Positions 49,700 to 59,712 are shown, numbered from the stretch's first letter. The stretch: DNA of 64,000 bases from Hyphomonadaceae bacterium (GCA_030697555.1 JAUYPV010000046.1:31526-95525); one strand, 5' to 3'. The notes: a model not told the origin generated them from the letters alone. Translations and numbers: made by a program.

Positions 49700-50712
49700 C
49701 AGAGTGCGCGCGTCGCGACGCGATGGATGAGCTGTCGAAGAATCGAATCCGACGGCCCGCCCGCCTGCTTGCACGCCTTCTCCGCTTCGTAGAGTCGGGT
49801 GAAGGCACGATGGATAACAGGCGCGGGCCAGTCGCGTAGTGCGCGAGAAAACGCAGGCCATTCCTTGTCGAAAATCGGAGGCCGGAGTCGCGCTCCGGTC
49901 CCTGCTCCCGACGCCACCGCATCGCTCACTCGCAGAAGCCGGAAGTGCAACGTGCGCAGCGCCGAAATCGCGTTGCCGCCGGCATCCAGGTAGCGGTTGA
50001 CGGAGAGTGTGGCGCCTGCGGCATCGCCGGCGATGGCTGCGTCGGCCGCGTCATCCGCACCGCGAGGCTGCTCGGCGGAGGCGAGGAGAGCAACATCTTG
50101 AGGCACTACCGGTCGTCCCAGCCCTACCGCGTACAATTCAAGCTTTTCGAGTTCCGATAGCGCTAGTCTGCGGTCGCCGGGTAGTTCCGAAATGAAGGCG
50201 GAAAGAGCTTCCGGTTCGATGGCGACGCCCGCCGCGGCGAGGCGCTTGTTCACCATCTCGCCGACGCTGGCTTGGTCGTCGGCGTAGAGCTGCAGCGCGG
50301 TGCCGCTCTGCGAGTCCTCGAAACCGACGCGCAGCTTGTTCGACTTGTTGAGTTCGCCGCCTTCGATGATCCAGAACGCCTCGGGTGTCAGGGAACCCTT
50401 GTCAACGTCGCCGAGGATTTCGAGGATGAGTTTATAGCTCGCATCCTTCTCGGTCCGCACACGTACGAGGCGATCTCCTCCCAGGAGAGAACGGGCGACG
50501 AGTTCATCGGCGAGCAGTTGCGGATCGCGGCGTAGATCATCATCGCCGAGCTTCACGATGTTGAGCTGGTCGGTGCCTGGAACCCACGCTTTCTGCAGCG
50601 CGTCGGCCGACGTCGAGACGAGGCCGGGATCGCTGCCGAAGATGAGGGCGATGCGCGCTTTCGCGGGCGGCGACTCGCAGAAGGCCAGCGCGCGCGGGCC
50701 TGCCTGTTTCAT
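49699..50712 (-). CDS. holA: DNA polymerase III delta subunit
   Basis: A 337-residue clamp-loader subunit that opens the sliding clamp. IALIFGSDPGLVSTSADAL is the start of domain I; the arrangement of GDRLVRVR..., FWIIEGGELNKSNKLR and LSVNRYLDAGGNAISALRTLHFRLLRV is that of HolA. The ATG at 50712 overlaps the lptE stop (ATGA); the upstream frame to 50931 shadows lptE. It is third in a leuS-lptE-holA minus-strand operon. Confidence 0.92.
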   Translation of the reverse strand: MKQAGPRALAFCESPPAKARIALIFGSDPGLVSTSADALQKAWVPGTDQLNIVKLGDDDLRRDPQLLADELVARSLLGGDRLVRVRTEKDASYKLILEILGDVDKGSLTPEAFWIIEGGELNKSNKLRVGFEDSQSGTALQLYADDQASVGEMVNKRLAAAGVAIEPEALSAFISELPGDRRLALSELEKLELYAVGLGRPVVPQDVALLASAEQPRGADDAADAAIAGDAAGATLSVNRYLDAGGNAISALRTLHFRLLRVSDAVASGAGTGARLRPPIFDKEWPAFSRALRDWPAPVIHRAFTRLYEAEKACKQAGGPSDSILRQLIHRVATRAL

Positions 50713-51251
50713 TGTCCAGGAGAAGCCGGCGTCGCAACCGCCTGCTTCGGCTTGCCGGCCTCGATGATCACCTGTTCGCGGATCGAGCGCGCGAGAAGCG
50801 TCGCCAGTCTCTCCTGCGCCGCTGTCTGTGCGGCGAGGTCCGCGTAGGCGGCGTCTGCAAAGTTGAAGCTCGCTCGCTCCTTCACGCCGCCGGATGCGAT
50901 GAGTTCTCCGCTCGCGGCGCGCAACGTCCACATCGCTGTGCCGACATAGTCGGAGCGCGAGGCGGCCTGGTCGGGTGCGAAGGCGAGGCGTTCAATGCTC
51001 TGCCTCAGGTCCACCTCAAGCTGCGCCGAACCACTCACTCCCGGCACGCCCTGTCCGAGAGTGCGCACCAGCTCCTGGCGCAGGAAATGCCCGGTGCGCC
51101 CCCCCGCCGCGCCGCTGGAGGCGATAGTCCGGATCTCTGGAATCGTGATCGGCCCTGCGTTCGCAAGCGCCGGCCCAGTGCCATAGACCGGCGAGAAGCC
51201 GCACGCGGAGAGCGGCAGCACCGCAAGGCTAAGGATCAGGGTCCGGATCAT
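50709..51251 (-). CDS. lptE: LPS-assembly lipoprotein LptE
   Basis: A 180-residue outer-membrane lipoprotein, plug partner of LptD. Signal [24 protein letters not shown] has lipobox LSAC followed by the GF-PVYG start seen in alphaproteobacterial LptE. Its ATG overlaps the leuS stop and its stop overlaps the holA start, both as ATGA. The leuS-lptE-holA order is conserved in this class. Confidence 0.92.
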   Translation of the reverse strand: MIRTLILSLAVLPLSACGFSPVYGTGPALANAGPITIPEIRTIASSGAAGGRTGHFLRQELVRTLGQGVPGVSGSAQLEVDLRQSIERLAFAPDQAASRSDYVGTAMWTLRAASGELIASGGVKERASFNFADAAYADLAAQTAAQERLATLLARSIREQVIIEAGKPKQAVATPASPGQ

Positions 51252-53881
51252 GAGGCCACGATATTCACGATGCGGCCGGGAACGACAATGACCTTTCGCA
51301 CGGTCAGGCCGGCAAGGAAGGGTTTCACGTTGTCATCGGCCCTGGCGGCGGCTTCGACGGCCTCCGCAGTCGCATCCCGGGGCAGGGTGATTTCCGCGCG
51401 TTTCTTGCCGTTGACCTGCACCGGCAGCAGGACCGTGTCCGAAACCAGCATGGCGGGATCCGCCTCTGGCCATTTGGCGATCGCAACCATCCCCCCTTTT
51501 TCTTGGGAAGGATGGCCGCCGATGCGGACCCAGCACTCTTCGGCGAGGTGCGGCGCGAAGGGTGCGCTCAGTTGGGCCAGCAGGCGGATCGCTTCACGGC
51601 GCGCTGTCGCCATGCCCCGGCCCGACTGGCTTTCCGCCTTGCGCAGGGCGTTGGCGAGTTCGTTCATGCGCGCAATGCCGACATTGAAGTGGAACTTTTC
51701 GATACCTTGCGTGACGTCGCGCACGGTACGGTGCGCTATGCGGCGCAGCTCGAGCGCCTCGCCCGAGTCGGCGGGACCGTCATCGGCGTCAGGCGCCGCA
51801 TCGGCCAGCGCCCACATCTTCTGCACGGAACCCCACGCTCCGCGCACGCCGCTATCCGACCATTCGAAGTCGCGCTCGGGCGGGCTGTCGGACAGCACGA
51901 ACCAGCGGGCGACGTCGGCGCCATAGTCGGCGATGATCGCCACTGGATCGACGACGTTCTTTTTCGACTTCGACATTTTCTCGACGCCGCCGATCGAGAC
52001 AGGCTTGTCGGTCGAGACCTCGAAGATGCCGCCGTCTCGACGTTCGATTTCTTCCGGCAGCAACCAGGAGCCGGATGTCGATTTGTATGTCTCGTGCGTC
52101 ACCATGCCCTGCGTGAACAAACCCGCGAACGGCTCCCCGCTTGGCAGATCGAGCAGGCCGCAGTCGCGCAGCGCGCGGCAGAAGAAGCGGGAGTAGAGCA
52201 GGTGGAGCACGGCGTGCTCGACGCCGCCGATGTATTGATCCACCGGCAGCCAATAGGCGGCCTCCGTCTTGTCGATCGGCTCTTTCGCGTTGGGATTGGC
52301 GAAGCGGGCGAAGTACCAAGACGAGTCGACGAACGTATCCATCGTGTCGGTCTCGCGCTCGGCCTTGCCGCCGCAAGCCGGACACGTCGTGTGCTTCCAT
52401 GTCGGATGGCGCGCCAGCGGATTGCCGGGCTCCGAGAAGTCGGCGTTGTCCGGCAGCAGAACCGGCAGGTCCTTGTCGGGCACGGGGACGACGCCACACT
52501 TGGCACAGCGGATCACCGGGATCGGGCAGCCCCAATAGCGCTGGCGAGAGACGCCCCAGTCGCGCAGGCGGTACTGCGTCGTGGCTTCGCCCTGGCCGAG
52601 CTTCACCAGTTCCTGAATCGCTCGACTGATCGCATCGCGCGTCGAAAGCCCGTCGAGGAATCTCGAATTGTAGATCGTACCCTCGCCGACATACGCCTCC
52701 TTCGACACCGAATGGGTGGCGGGATCGGCGCCCGGGGGCAGCACGACAGGCTTGAAGGGCAGGCCGTACTTCTCCGCGAACTCGATGTCGCGCTGGTCGC
52801 CGGCGGGCGAACCGAAGATGGCGCCCGAGCCATAGGTCGACAGCACGAAGTTCGCCGCCCACACGGGCAAAATCCAGTCAGGGTCGAACGGGTGTCGCAC
52901 GCGGACGCCGAGATCGATTCCGAACTTCTCGGCCTTCTCGATGTCGGCTTCGCTCGTCCCCATCTGACCGGCGCGGGCGACGAACTCGGCAACATCCGGG
53001 CGCGACTTCGCGATCTGCTTTGTCAGCGGATGGTCGGGGGCCAGGGCGAGGAAGCTCGCGCCGAACAGCGTATCGGGGCGTGTGGTGAAAACCTCGACTG
53101 GATCGGTCGCATGATTGGGACCGCCATCCCCTGTGCGGCGCGTCAGGAAGTCGGGCGCCTCGGCGATCTCCCACCAGATGCGCGCCCCCTGGCTCTTGCC
53201 GATCCAGTTCGCCTGCATGACGCGAACCTTGTCGGGCCAGCGGTCCAGCGTTTCCAGCCCCGCCAGCAGGTCGTCACCGTATTTTGTGATGCGGAAGAAC
53301 CACTGCTCCAGCTCGCGGCTCTCGACGACGGCGCCTGAGCGCCAGCCGCGGCCGTCCACCACTTGCTCGTTGGCGAGCACGGTGTTCTCGACGGGATCCC
53401 AGTTCACTTTCGCGGACCGGCGATAGACGAGATCGTGCTCGAGGAATTTCAGGAAGATGCGCTGCTGATGCTCATAGTAGTTGGGCTCGCAGGTCGTGAC
53501 TTCACGCGACCAGTCGAACGTGAGGCCCAGCGGTTCGAACTGGTCCTTCATCGCCTGAATGTTCTGCAGCGTCCATTGACGCGGCTGGGCTCTCTTTTCG
53601 ATGGCGGCGTTTTCGGCGGGCAGGCCGAATGCATCCCATCCCATCGGGTGCAGCACGTTGTAGCCATTGGCCAGGCGATAGCGCGCGACGACGTCGCCCA
53701 TCGCGTAGTTGCGCACATGGCCCATGTGCAGCCGGCCCGAAGGGTAGGGAAACATCTCGAGGACGTATGCCTTCGGCATCGCGCCCGCTTCCTTCGCGGA
53801 CTTCGCGCGGAAGACTCCGGCGCGCGCCCATGCGTCACGCCATTTCGGCTCGGTCTCTTTGGGGTTGTAGCGGGTAGCCAT
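51248..53881 (-). CDS. leuS: Leucyl-tRNA synthetase
   Basis: An 877-residue class I synthetase. The HIGH-type motif is HMGH in [19 protein letters not shown] sequence near residue 50, and KMSKS is [14 protein letters not shown] near residue 640. The CP1 editing domain ([28 protein letters not shown] region) is present, as are zinc-binding Cys pairs ([21 protein letters not shown]). The ATG at 53881 begins at the normal [14 protein letters not shown]. It is the first gene of the leuS-lptE-holA operon. Confidence 0.97.
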   Translation of the reverse strand: MATRYNPKETEPKWRDAWARAGVFRAKSAKEAGAMPKAYVLEMFPYPSGRLHMGHVRNYAMGDVVARYRLANGYNVLHPMGWDAFGLPAENAAIEKRAQPRQWTLQNIQAMKDQFEPLGLTFDWSREVTTCEPNYYEHQQRIFLKFLEHDLVYRRSAKVNWDPVENTVLANEQVVDGRGWRSGAVVESRELEQWFFRITKYGDDLLAGLETLDRWPDKVRVMQANWIGKSQGARIWWEIAEAPDFLTRRTGDGGPNHATDPVEVFTTRPDTLFGASFLALAPDHPLTKQIAKSRPDVAEFVARAGQMGTSEADIEKAEKFGIDLGVRVRHPFDPDWILPVWAANFVLSTYGSGAIFGSPAGDQRDIEFAEKYGLPFKPVVLPPGADPATHSVSKEAYVGEGTIYNSRFLDGLSTRDAISRAIQELVKLGQGEATTQYRLRDWGVSRQRYWGCPIPVIRCAKCGVVPVPDKDLPVLLPDNADFSEPGNPLARHPTWKHTTCPACGGKAERETDTMDTFVDSSWYFARFANPNAKEPIDKTEAAYWLPVDQYIGGVEHAVLHLLYSRFFCRALRDCGLLDLPSGEPFAGLFTQGMVTHETYKSTSGSWLLPEEIERRDGGIFEVSTDKPVSIGGVEKMSKSKKNVVDPVAIIADYGADVARWFVLSDSPPERDFEWSDSGVRGAWGSVQKMWALADAAPDADDGPADSGEALELRRIAHRTVRDVTQGIEKFHFNVGIARMNELANALRKAESQSGRGMATARREAIRLLAQLSAPFAPHLAEECWVRIGGHPSQEKGGMVAIAKWPEADPAMLVSDTVLLPVQVNGKKRAEITLPRDATAEAVEAAARADDNVKPFLAGLTVRKVIVVPGRIVNIVAS

Positions 53882-53953
53882 CGTCGCTCGTCATCCATTC
53901 GGCCGCAGCCGGAGTTCGCACATTCCGGCGTCCAGCGAAAGGATACGCCGCGA

Positions 53954-54409
53954 TCAGTCGATGCTGGAAAGTCGAAGCTGGCGAGCTTTCGACAGGATGG
54001 CGTTTTCGAGCGCGATGTTGGTCTCGGGGTTCACCGTTGCGGTGGTCCACTGGCCGTTGACCATCTGCTCACGGAACACGGCCGCCGAAATGCCATCGGC
54101 GCGCAGGCGGGTGTCGAGGATGTAGATGGTGGCCTTGAGGCGTTCGTCAGCTTTTGCCGGGTTGGCGTACCAGTCGGTGATGATCACGCCGCCGTACGGG
54201 TCCGCCGAAGCGATCGGCAGGAAGTCCAGCGTGTCGAGCGCTGCGCGCCACAGATAGGCGTTGACGCCGATGCCGCCGGTTTCTTCCGGACCCATGTCGG
54301 CGCTCGACTGGGTCGACGTGTTGGATGTGCTGGAGCCGAAGATAGAGCAACCGCCAGCAAGGAGCAGCGCTGAAACAGCCACGGCCGAAGCCGCCAAGCG
54401 AGCAAACAT
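53954..54409 (-). CDS. DUF3576 lipoprotein
   Basis: A 151-residue exported protein, signal peptide with lipobox LAGGC. Mature motifs GVNAYLWRAALDTLDFLPIASADPYGGVIITDWYANP and ILDTRLRADGISAAVFRE match DUF3576, which sits next to leuS in many Alphaproteobacteria. The role is unknown; an envelope function is likely. I choose the ATG at 54409; the longer frame to 54538 is not family-like. It is divergent from the porin gene. Confidence 0.9.
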   Translation of the reverse strand: MFARLAASAVAVSALLLAGGCSIFGSSTSNTSTQSSADMGPEETGGIGVNAYLWRAALDTLDFLPIASADPYGGVIITDWYANPAKADERLKATIYILDTRLRADGISAAVFREQMVNGQWTTATVNPETNIALENAILSKARQLRLSSID

Positions 54410-54581
54410 TACGAAGCCCTCATCCGTTTCCCGACGCTTTCGGCGTCCCAGCCTTGTGAGCAGAAAGCCTTCCTTAGCGGTCCGGCCATCATGCTTGCAA
54501 GGGCCGGACACTGTGGCCGCGCCCCAAGGCCGGCACATTTAAGATCGACGTAGTGAACTGCGATTGCGGAGGAATTCTGGC

Positions 54582-55814
54582 ATGCGGCGTTCTCTGACCC
54601 TAGTTGCCCTCGCTCTTGGAGCCGCATCCCCAGCCTTTGCGCAGGACGGCCTGACGGAAGGCTGGGACCTCGATGCCCGGCTTACGCTGGTCGGTTCAGG
54701 CGTCGGCGACGAGAATGTGCTGACCCCTGCTGGCGCGGCTCTTCTCGCGTCCGGATCTCTTCTGGTCACGCGCACGGACACATTCGACAACGGGCTTGCG
54801 CTGGACTGGCGTGGCGAAGTGAGACTGGAGCGCGACGCGAAGTCGCGTCCCGCCTTCGCCGGCTCGCTGGGCAATTGCCCGGGCGTGAATGGCCTCTGCC
54901 CCAGCGTGACCGACGGTCTCTCCTTCTTTGCACCGGTGTCGCCGGTGACCGGCCTTGCCGCCGATGGTCCACTCGCCGACGAGGATGGTTTCGCAACAGT
55001 CGAAAGCGCATCGCTCGGCCTCACCGGACCATGGGGGGAGGGCATTATCGGCCTTGATTCAGGCGCTGCCGCGCGTTTGGACGCACGCGCGCCGACCGTT
55101 CTCCAACGCGTATCCGCCTTCTCGTCGGGCCTCGACCCGACAGGCCTCGTCGTCACGCGTGCACGCAACGACGTCACAGGCTCATCGTTCAAGGCGACCT
55201 ACATGACGCCACGCTGGGTCGGCTTCCGCCTCGGCGCGTCCTACACGCCGAAGGCCGACATGCGCACCGCTGATTTCGATCCGGACTACAGTGCGCCCGG
55301 AGTCGCCAATGCCGGACTCGAGAACGTGCTCGAAGGAGGCGCTTCCTTCGCGCGGCAGTTCGCCGAACAGGGCCTGCGCGTGCGCACGGCGCTCACCTAC
55401 ACGATGGCCGAAAGCGGCGCCGGCCTCACCGGCTTTGGCGACTACGAGGCGCTTGGCGCCGGGCTCGAACTCGAGAGCGGCAAATGGACCACCGGCCTGC
55501 GGTGGCTTTCCAGCAACAGCGCCCAGGATTCCGGAAATGGCGACTACCAGGGGTGGGAGCTCGGATTAATTCGCGAGTCAGGCGATTGGCGTGTTGGGCT
55601 TGAGGCTGGCTGGTCGGAAGACCAGCTCACGACAATCGAGGGCGTATCCTGGCTTGTTGGGGCGAGTAAGAAGATTAACGAGCACGCGAATCTTGGTGTC
55701 GCCTGGACCTCAGGCGATATCGAGGTACCTGTACTGCAGGGTGCCGGCATCGGGTTAGGTCACACAAATGCCGGCAATCAGGGGTTAGTGTTCGAGCTGA
55801 CTGTGCGGAATTAG
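54582..55814 (+). CDS. Outer-membrane porin
   Basis: A 410-residue outer-membrane beta-barrel. Signal peptide MRRSLTLVALALGAASPAFAQ ends in AFA-Q. The barrel shows alternating strands such as WVGFRLGASYTP, LRVRTALTYTMA and WELGLIRESGDWRVGLEAG, and ends in a polar C-terminus FELTVRN rather than Phe. The ATG at 54582 has GGAGGA upstream; an in-frame ATG at 54564 is less likely. It resembles Gram-negative porins of the Porin_4 type. General diffusion of small solutes is inferred. Confidence 0.85.
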   Translation: MRRSLTLVALALGAASPAFAQDGLTEGWDLDARLTLVGSGVGDENVLTPAGAALLASGSLLVTRTDTFDNGLALDWRGEVRLERDAKSRPAFAGSLGNCPGVNGLCPSVTDGLSFFAPVSPVTGLAADGPLADEDGFATVESASLGLTGPWGEGIIGLDSGAAARLDARAPTVLQRVSAFSSGLDPTGLVVTRARNDVTGSSFKATYMTPRWVGFRLGASYTPKADMRTADFDPDYSAPGVANAGLENVLEGGASFARQFAEQGLRVRTALTYTMAESGAGLTGFGDYEALGAGLELESGKWTTGLRWLSSNSAQDSGNGDYQGWELGLIRESGDWRVGLEAGWSEDQLTTIEGVSWLVGASKKINEHANLGVAWTSGDIEVPVLQGAGIGLGHTNAGNQGLVFELTVRN

Positions 55815-55914
55815 TGACACCTTCCGGGAAACTAGGCCCTTGAAGGTACCAATTAATTCTCGTTAACTTTTGTGGGTCGACTCGGGCGTATTATTCGGGA
55901 AAGGAGGGCCGGAC

Positions 55915-56403
55915 ATGCGCATTGCCGCACATCTTTTCTGTCTTGCTGCCTCCCTGGCTGCGGCGCCTGCTTTTGCGCAGGTCGGGAAGGATGGCGCACC
56001 TGTGTCCTCCGGCCCGCAAGGCCTCTCCAGCCAATCCCAAACACAGACCCAGCTTCAGGGCGAATCGCCCAAGCTGAATCTCGGCTTCGGCTTCAGCAAA
56101 GGCACGGACCGTCCGGCCATCCCGCTCGGACCGATCGAGCAGGACCAGCTGGAGCTATCGTGGAAGCCGGGCGGCAAGTGGGGCATCACGCTCGACCTGA
56201 CCAGCCGCTCGAACAACGAAGTTCTTCCGCGTGAAGAGCTGGCGGCCGGCGCCTATTATCAGGTGACGCCGCGCTTCCGCTTCGGCGGCGGCGTGACCGT
56301 GAAGGGCGATGCGCTGTCGAGTTCGCTTTCCGATCCGCGCACGAACTTCAAGGACGAAGTCAGCGAAACCAGCGTCCGCGTTGAGTCCGCCTTCTCGTTC
56401 TAA
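55915..56403 (+). CDS. ntrZ: NtrZ-like periplasmic regulatory protein
   Basis: A 162-residue exported protein; signal MRIAAHLFCLAASLAAAPAFAQ. The mature core GKWGITLDLTSR...AAGAYYQVTPRFRFGGGVTV and the terminal Phe (SAFSF) match the NtrZ family, which in Caulobacter keeps the NtrY sensor kinase inactive. Location is supportive: ntrZ lies near leuS and DUF3576 there, as I recall. Ribosome-binding AAGGAGG lies 7 bases before the ATG at 55915. TTAA half-sites with a 6-base spacer lie at 55853-55866. Confidence 0.7.
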   Translation: MRIAAHLFCLAASLAAAPAFAQVGKDGAPVSSGPQGLSSQSQTQTQLQGESPKLNLGFGFSKGTDRPAIPLGPIEQDQLELSWKPGGKWGITLDLTSRSNNEVLPREELAAGAYYQVTPRFRFGGGVTVKGDALSSSLSDPRTNFKDEVSETSVRVESAFSF

Positions 56404-57035
56404 TCATTCCAGCCTGACACGACCGCATCGATCGCCGCCCATCCGGCTGCATGCATCATTGCGTGCGCGGCGTTGTGCGGCGTGATCCCGCCTAGCGCGT
56501 AGACGGGCAGGGCCGAGGCGCGGGCGATCTGACGAAAACGCAGGGCGCCCATTGGCTTGCCCGCAGAAGCGCTGCCGCTTTCGAAAACGGTCGAGACGAT
56601 CACCGCATCGACACCCAGCTTTGCGGCCCGTGCGATGGCCGCCGGGGAGTGCGCCGAGGCAGTCTCGATCCAGCGCCCGTTGCGCCCGCGCACGCCTCTG
56701 AGGCTTGCCTCGGGCCAATGGACGCCATCGGCTTGGATAACGCGTGCGAGTTCGGGATCGGCGGAGACCAGCAATACCAGGCCGCGCGCGCGGCAGACCG
56801 CCGCCAGCCTCAGTCCCGCGTCGAACCGATCCTTCGCGCCGAAATGCCGGAAGATCACGCCAAAGCCCCTCGGAAGCCTCACGGCGATCCGTTCGGGATG
56901 CTTCGTGCGCTTCGGGTCGGTTATGAACCAGGCGGGGGGCAGGGCACGGCCATTGCGCGCGCGCACAGGCTTCACCAGCCGCGAAGCGGCGAGGAGCTTG
57001 CGGCGGGCTGCGGCTTGCGCTTGAGACTTGTGCAT
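56400..57035 (-). CDS. Thiamine phosphate synthase / TenI-like protein
   Basis: A 211-residue TIM-barrel protein of the ThiE/TenI type. PAWFITDPKRTKHPERIAVRLPRG, VSTVFESGSASAGKPMGALRF and VYALGGITPHNAAHAMMHAAGWAAIDAV match the family. An N-terminal extension of about 30 basic residues precedes the barrel. It may make thiamine phosphate from HMP-PP and THZ-P, or be the TenI-type aromatase. The ATG at 57035 shares bases with the yggS start (57034), head to head. GTG at 56966 is an alternative start. Confidence 0.82.
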   Translation of the reverse strand: MHKSQAQAAARRKLLAASRLVKPVRARNGRALPPAWFITDPKRTKHPERIAVRLPRGFGVIFRHFGAKDRFDAGLRLAAVCRARGLVLLVSADPELARVIQADGVHWPEASLRGVRGRNGRWIETASAHSPAAIARAAKLGVDAVIVSTVFESGSASAGKPMGALRFRQIARASALPVYALGGITPHNAAHAMMHAAGWAAIDAVVSGWND

Positions 57036-57714
57036 GGACGACGAGCTTCGAAAAACCATTGCGGCTGCCCGCGCCGATGTTCTTGCGCGCATCGCCGCCG
57101 CCGCCAAGGGCGCGGGACGCGATCCTGCGTCCATCGCACTGACGGCCGTCTCCAAATTCCAGCCGGAAGAGCGGATCGAAGCTATGCTGGGGACCGGCCA
57201 GCGCATGTTCGGCGAGAACCGCGTGCAGGAGGCGCAGGACCGGTGGACGGCCCGGCGCGCTACATTTGGCGACCTGGAGCTGCACCTGATCGGCCCGCTG
57301 CAGACCAACAAGGCAAAGGATGCGATTGCGCTGTTCGACGTCATCGAAACGCTCGACCGGCCGAAGCTGGCTGGCGCGATCGCGGATGCGGTCTCGAAGC
57401 TCGGCCGCAAGCCGCGCCTCTATGTGCAGGTCAATACGGGCGAGGAAGACCAGAAAGCCGGCGTTGCGCCGCAGGATGCGGATGCATTCATCGCATCCGT
57501 TCGCCGCGACTACGGGTTCGAGCCGGAAGGCCTGATGTGCATTCCGCCCGAGGCGGAGCCAGCGGGGCTTCACTTTGCGCTGTTGGGCAAGATCGCCTCC
57601 CGCAACGGGCTTTCGAAGCTGTCGATAGGCATGAGCGCGGACTACGAGACCGCCGTGATGTTCGGCGCAACGAGCGTGCGCGTCGGGTCGGCGTTGTTCG
57701 GCGCGAGGGGCTAG
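57034..57714 (+). CDS. yggS: YggS-family PLP homeostasis protein
   Basis: A 226-residue PLP-binding protein of the alanine-racemase N-terminal barrel fold. The PLP Lys lies in LTAVSKFQPEER; HLIGPLQTNKAKDAIALFDVIETLD and LYVQVNTGEEDQKAGVAP and GLSKLSIGMSADYETAVMFGATSVRVGSALFG are diagnostic. It controls cytosolic PLP rather than being a racemase. It overlaps the lysoplasmalogenase gene at the 3' end by four bases, tail to tail. Confidence 0.93.
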   Translation: MDDELRKTIAAARADVLARIAAAAKGAGRDPASIALTAVSKFQPEERIEAMLGTGQRMFGENRVQEAQDRWTARRATFGDLELHLIGPLQTNKAKDAIALFDVIETLDRPKLAGAIADAVSKLGRKPRLYVQVNTGEEDQKAGVAPQDADAFIASVRRDYGFEPEGLMCIPPEAEPAGLHFALLGKIASRNGLSKLSIGMSADYETAVMFGATSVRVGSALFGARG

Positions 57715-58361
57715 ACCAGCCTGATCCGCGTGAAACCGACCGCCAGCATGATCTGCGCGGCGGCGTAGGTTAGCCACACCGATCCGGCCGGCACGGGAAG
57801 GCCGCGGAACATGTTCACAGCGATCAGCGTGTCGGAGAACATGAAGACCGCGGCGCCCACCTTGGCAATGATCGGCGCCTTGGACATTAAGGCGAGGATC
57901 AGCATGGTCGAGATGATGATCTGATAGGCGACGGCTGGAACGAGAAGGTCGCCCATCGCCGGCACGAGATAGACCGCAAGCTCGATCGAGACGATGAGCA
58001 CGACCACGCAGATCGGCCAGCCTTTCCAGTAGAGGCCGTCGCGCCGGATGATCCGGACGAATTCCGCGCTGTAGCAGACGTGCGCGAGCCCGAACGCCGC
58101 CATGCCAAAAACGAACAGGCCATCGAGCTCGAGAAAGACGTCGCCCGCGGCCGAGAAGAAGAAGCCGGCCATCGGCAGCCAGGCCTTTTGTAGTCCGGCA
58201 TAGACGCCGAGCAGAATTATGCCGACGCACTTCCACGCGGGTCCGACCGGGATCGGCGCCTTCACCCATTCATCGGCGAGGTGCGAGAGTGCGATGATCG
58301 CGCCCGCAAGGAAAACCATGCGGGCGGCGCTCTTGGTCTGGGCGGCGGCTTCTGCTGTCAT
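57711..58361 (-). CDS. Lysoplasmalogenase / YhhN family membrane protein
   Basis: A 216-residue integral membrane protein with about seven or eight hydrophobic segments. The family pattern is AWKCVGIILLGVYAGLQKAWLPMAGFFFSAAGDVFLELDGLFVFGMAAFGLAHVCYSAEF (YhhN). These enzymes hydrolyse the vinyl ether of lysoplasmalogen in mammals; the bacterial role is uncertain. Ends against yggS. Confidence 0.85.
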   Translation of the reverse strand: MTAEAAAQTKSAARMVFLAGAIIALSHLADEWVKAPIPVGPAWKCVGIILLGVYAGLQKAWLPMAGFFFSAAGDVFLELDGLFVFGMAAFGLAHVCYSAEFVRIIRRDGLYWKGWPICVVVLIVSIELAVYLVPAMGDLLVPAVAYQIIISTMLILALMSKAPIIAKVGAAVFMFSDTLIAVNMFRGLPVPAGSVWLTYAAAQIMLAVGFTRIRLV

Positions 58362-58415
58362 GACGGATTGATATGCGCGCCGCGCCGCGATGTCGATTTC
58401 ACGCAGCGGAAACGT

Positions 58416-58940
58416 CTAGCGCACTGTCAGTGTGTCCCCTGGCTTCACCGTTTTTAGAAGATCGAGCAGGTCTTCGCGTGCGACGGCGACACAGCCTTCG
58501 GTCGGTGAAAGGTCCGGACGCGCTACGTGCAGGAAGATCGCTGAGCCCTTGCCGGAGACGACCGGGTCGTCATTGTAGCCGAGCACGACGATGAGGTCGT
58601 AGACATGGTCCTCGCGCCAGAGTTTTTCGTGGCTGGCGGGGTAGGGAAGCTGGACGAGCTGGTTGTATCCGGGCTGGCCTGGCCCGTCCCCCCAACCCAG
58701 GGCCTGGGTGATCGGCGCAACCGGAATGCCGGTTAAAGGCGCAGGCAGGCGGTCGGGGCGATAGAAAATCTGACGCATTGGCCAACGTCCCGCTGGCGTC
58801 GCTCCGTCGCCTTCGCGCTTCAAAATTTCTTTGACCACGCCGCCGCGGCCCAATGCACAGCGAATCTCGCGTCCGCCCCAGCGAAGTACGCCGATTGAGC
58901 GTTCAAGGGCCTCCACTTCAAACTCTGGTGTTTGCGCCAT
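58416..58940 (-). CDS. L,D-transpeptidase-family (YkuD) protein
   Basis: A 174-residue YkuD-fold protein. The HxxxR...SxxGC block is F-L-H138-V-A-R-P-D-L-S-P-T-E-G-C150-V-A-V, with C150 as nucleophile. There is no signal peptide visible from the ATG at 58940, and the longer frame to 59033 has none either, so export is uncertain. Such enzymes crosslink peptidoglycan or attach proteins; it resembles the short stand-alone members of that fold. It is divergent from the response-regulator gene. Confidence 0.8.
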   Translation of the reverse strand: MAQTPEFEVEALERSIGVLRWGGREIRCALGRGGVVKEILKREGDGATPAGRWPMRQIFYRPDRLPAPLTGIPVAPITQALGWGDGPGQPGYNQLVQLPYPASHEKLWREDHVYDLIVVLGYNDDPVVSGKGSAIFLHVARPDLSPTEGCVAVAREDLLDLLKTVKPGDTLTVR

Positions 58941-59020
58941 GGCTTCCTTGCTCGCGTTATCATCCCTAGACTTGTGGCCTCCCGCACGGAAGATGCGGGG
59001 GCCGGGAGGTTGCCGACATA

Positions 59021-59707
59021 ATGACCACAGCAAAAACGATCCTGCTCGTCGATGACGACAACGAACTGCGCGAGGCTCTGGCCGAGCAGTTCGAGTTGCA
59101 CGAGGGCTTCCGGATCGAGCACGCAGCTTCGGCCGGGGAGGGCATTCGCAAGGCGGAAGCCACGCGGGCGGATCTTGTGATTCTCGACGTCGAGCTTCCG
59201 GACATGGATGGCCGCGACGCCTGTCGCTTGATGCGCAAGCACGGCATTGCAGCGCCGATCGTCATGCTGACGGGGCAGGTGACCGACGCCGATGCGATTC
59301 TCGGGTTGGATTCGGGCGCCAACGACTACGTCACCAAGCCATTCAAGTTCTCGGTGCTGCTGGCCCGCGTGCGCGCGCACCTGCGCACGTTCGAGCAGAG
59401 TGAGGATGCAACCTTCCGCCTGGGTCCGTACGAATTCCGGCCGGCGGCGAAGCTGCTGATCGACGAGAAGGAACGCAAGATCCGTCTCACCGAGAAGGAA
59501 ACGAACATCCTCAAATATCTCTACCGCGCAGGCGGCAAGCCGGTGGGGCGCGAGGAACTGCTCTCGGAAGTGTGGGGCTATAACGCCAACGTGACGACGC
59601 ACACGCTGGAGACACACATCTATCGCCTAAGGCAGAAGATCGAGCCGGATCCGGCGAATGCGCGGCTGCTGCTCACCGAGAGCGGCGGGTACAGGCTGCA
59701 GGCCTAG
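59021..59707 (+). CDS. cenR: OmpR-family response regulator, CenR-like
   Basis: A 228-residue two-domain regulator. The receiver has acidic pocket D11-D12, phosphoacceptor D56 (LVILDVELPDMDG), Thr in VMLTGQ and Lys in YVTKPFKF. The winged-helix output domain ends KIEPDPANARLLLTESGGYRLQA. The N-terminal sequence and position near the ntrZ-leuS-parAB block agree with the envelope regulator CenR of Caulobacter, essential there; the name is inferred from both. Other OmpR-type regulators cannot be excluded. Confidence 0.75.
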   Translation: MTTAKTILLVDDDNELREALAEQFELHEGFRIEHAASAGEGIRKAEATRADLVILDVELPDMDGRDACRLMRKHGIAAPIVMLTGQVTDADAILGLDSGANDYVTKPFKFSVLLARVRAHLRTFEQSEDATFRLGPYEFRPAAKLLIDEKERKIRLTEKETNILKYLYRAGGKPVGREELLSEVWGYNANVTTHTLETHIYRLRQKIEPDPANARLLLTESGGYRLQA

Positions 59708-59712
59708 CGGCT

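Noticed and set aside
51503..53338. 611-codon open frame on the plus strand opposite leuS
   Set aside because: It is antisense to a clear leucyl-tRNA synthetase and is rich in Arg, Gly and Asp with no domain; long antisense frames are common in high-GC DNA.
56404..58269. 621-codon minus-strand frame spanning yggS and part of the lysoplasmalogenase
   Set aside because: It merely shadows three well-supported genes in another phase and has no recognisable motif.
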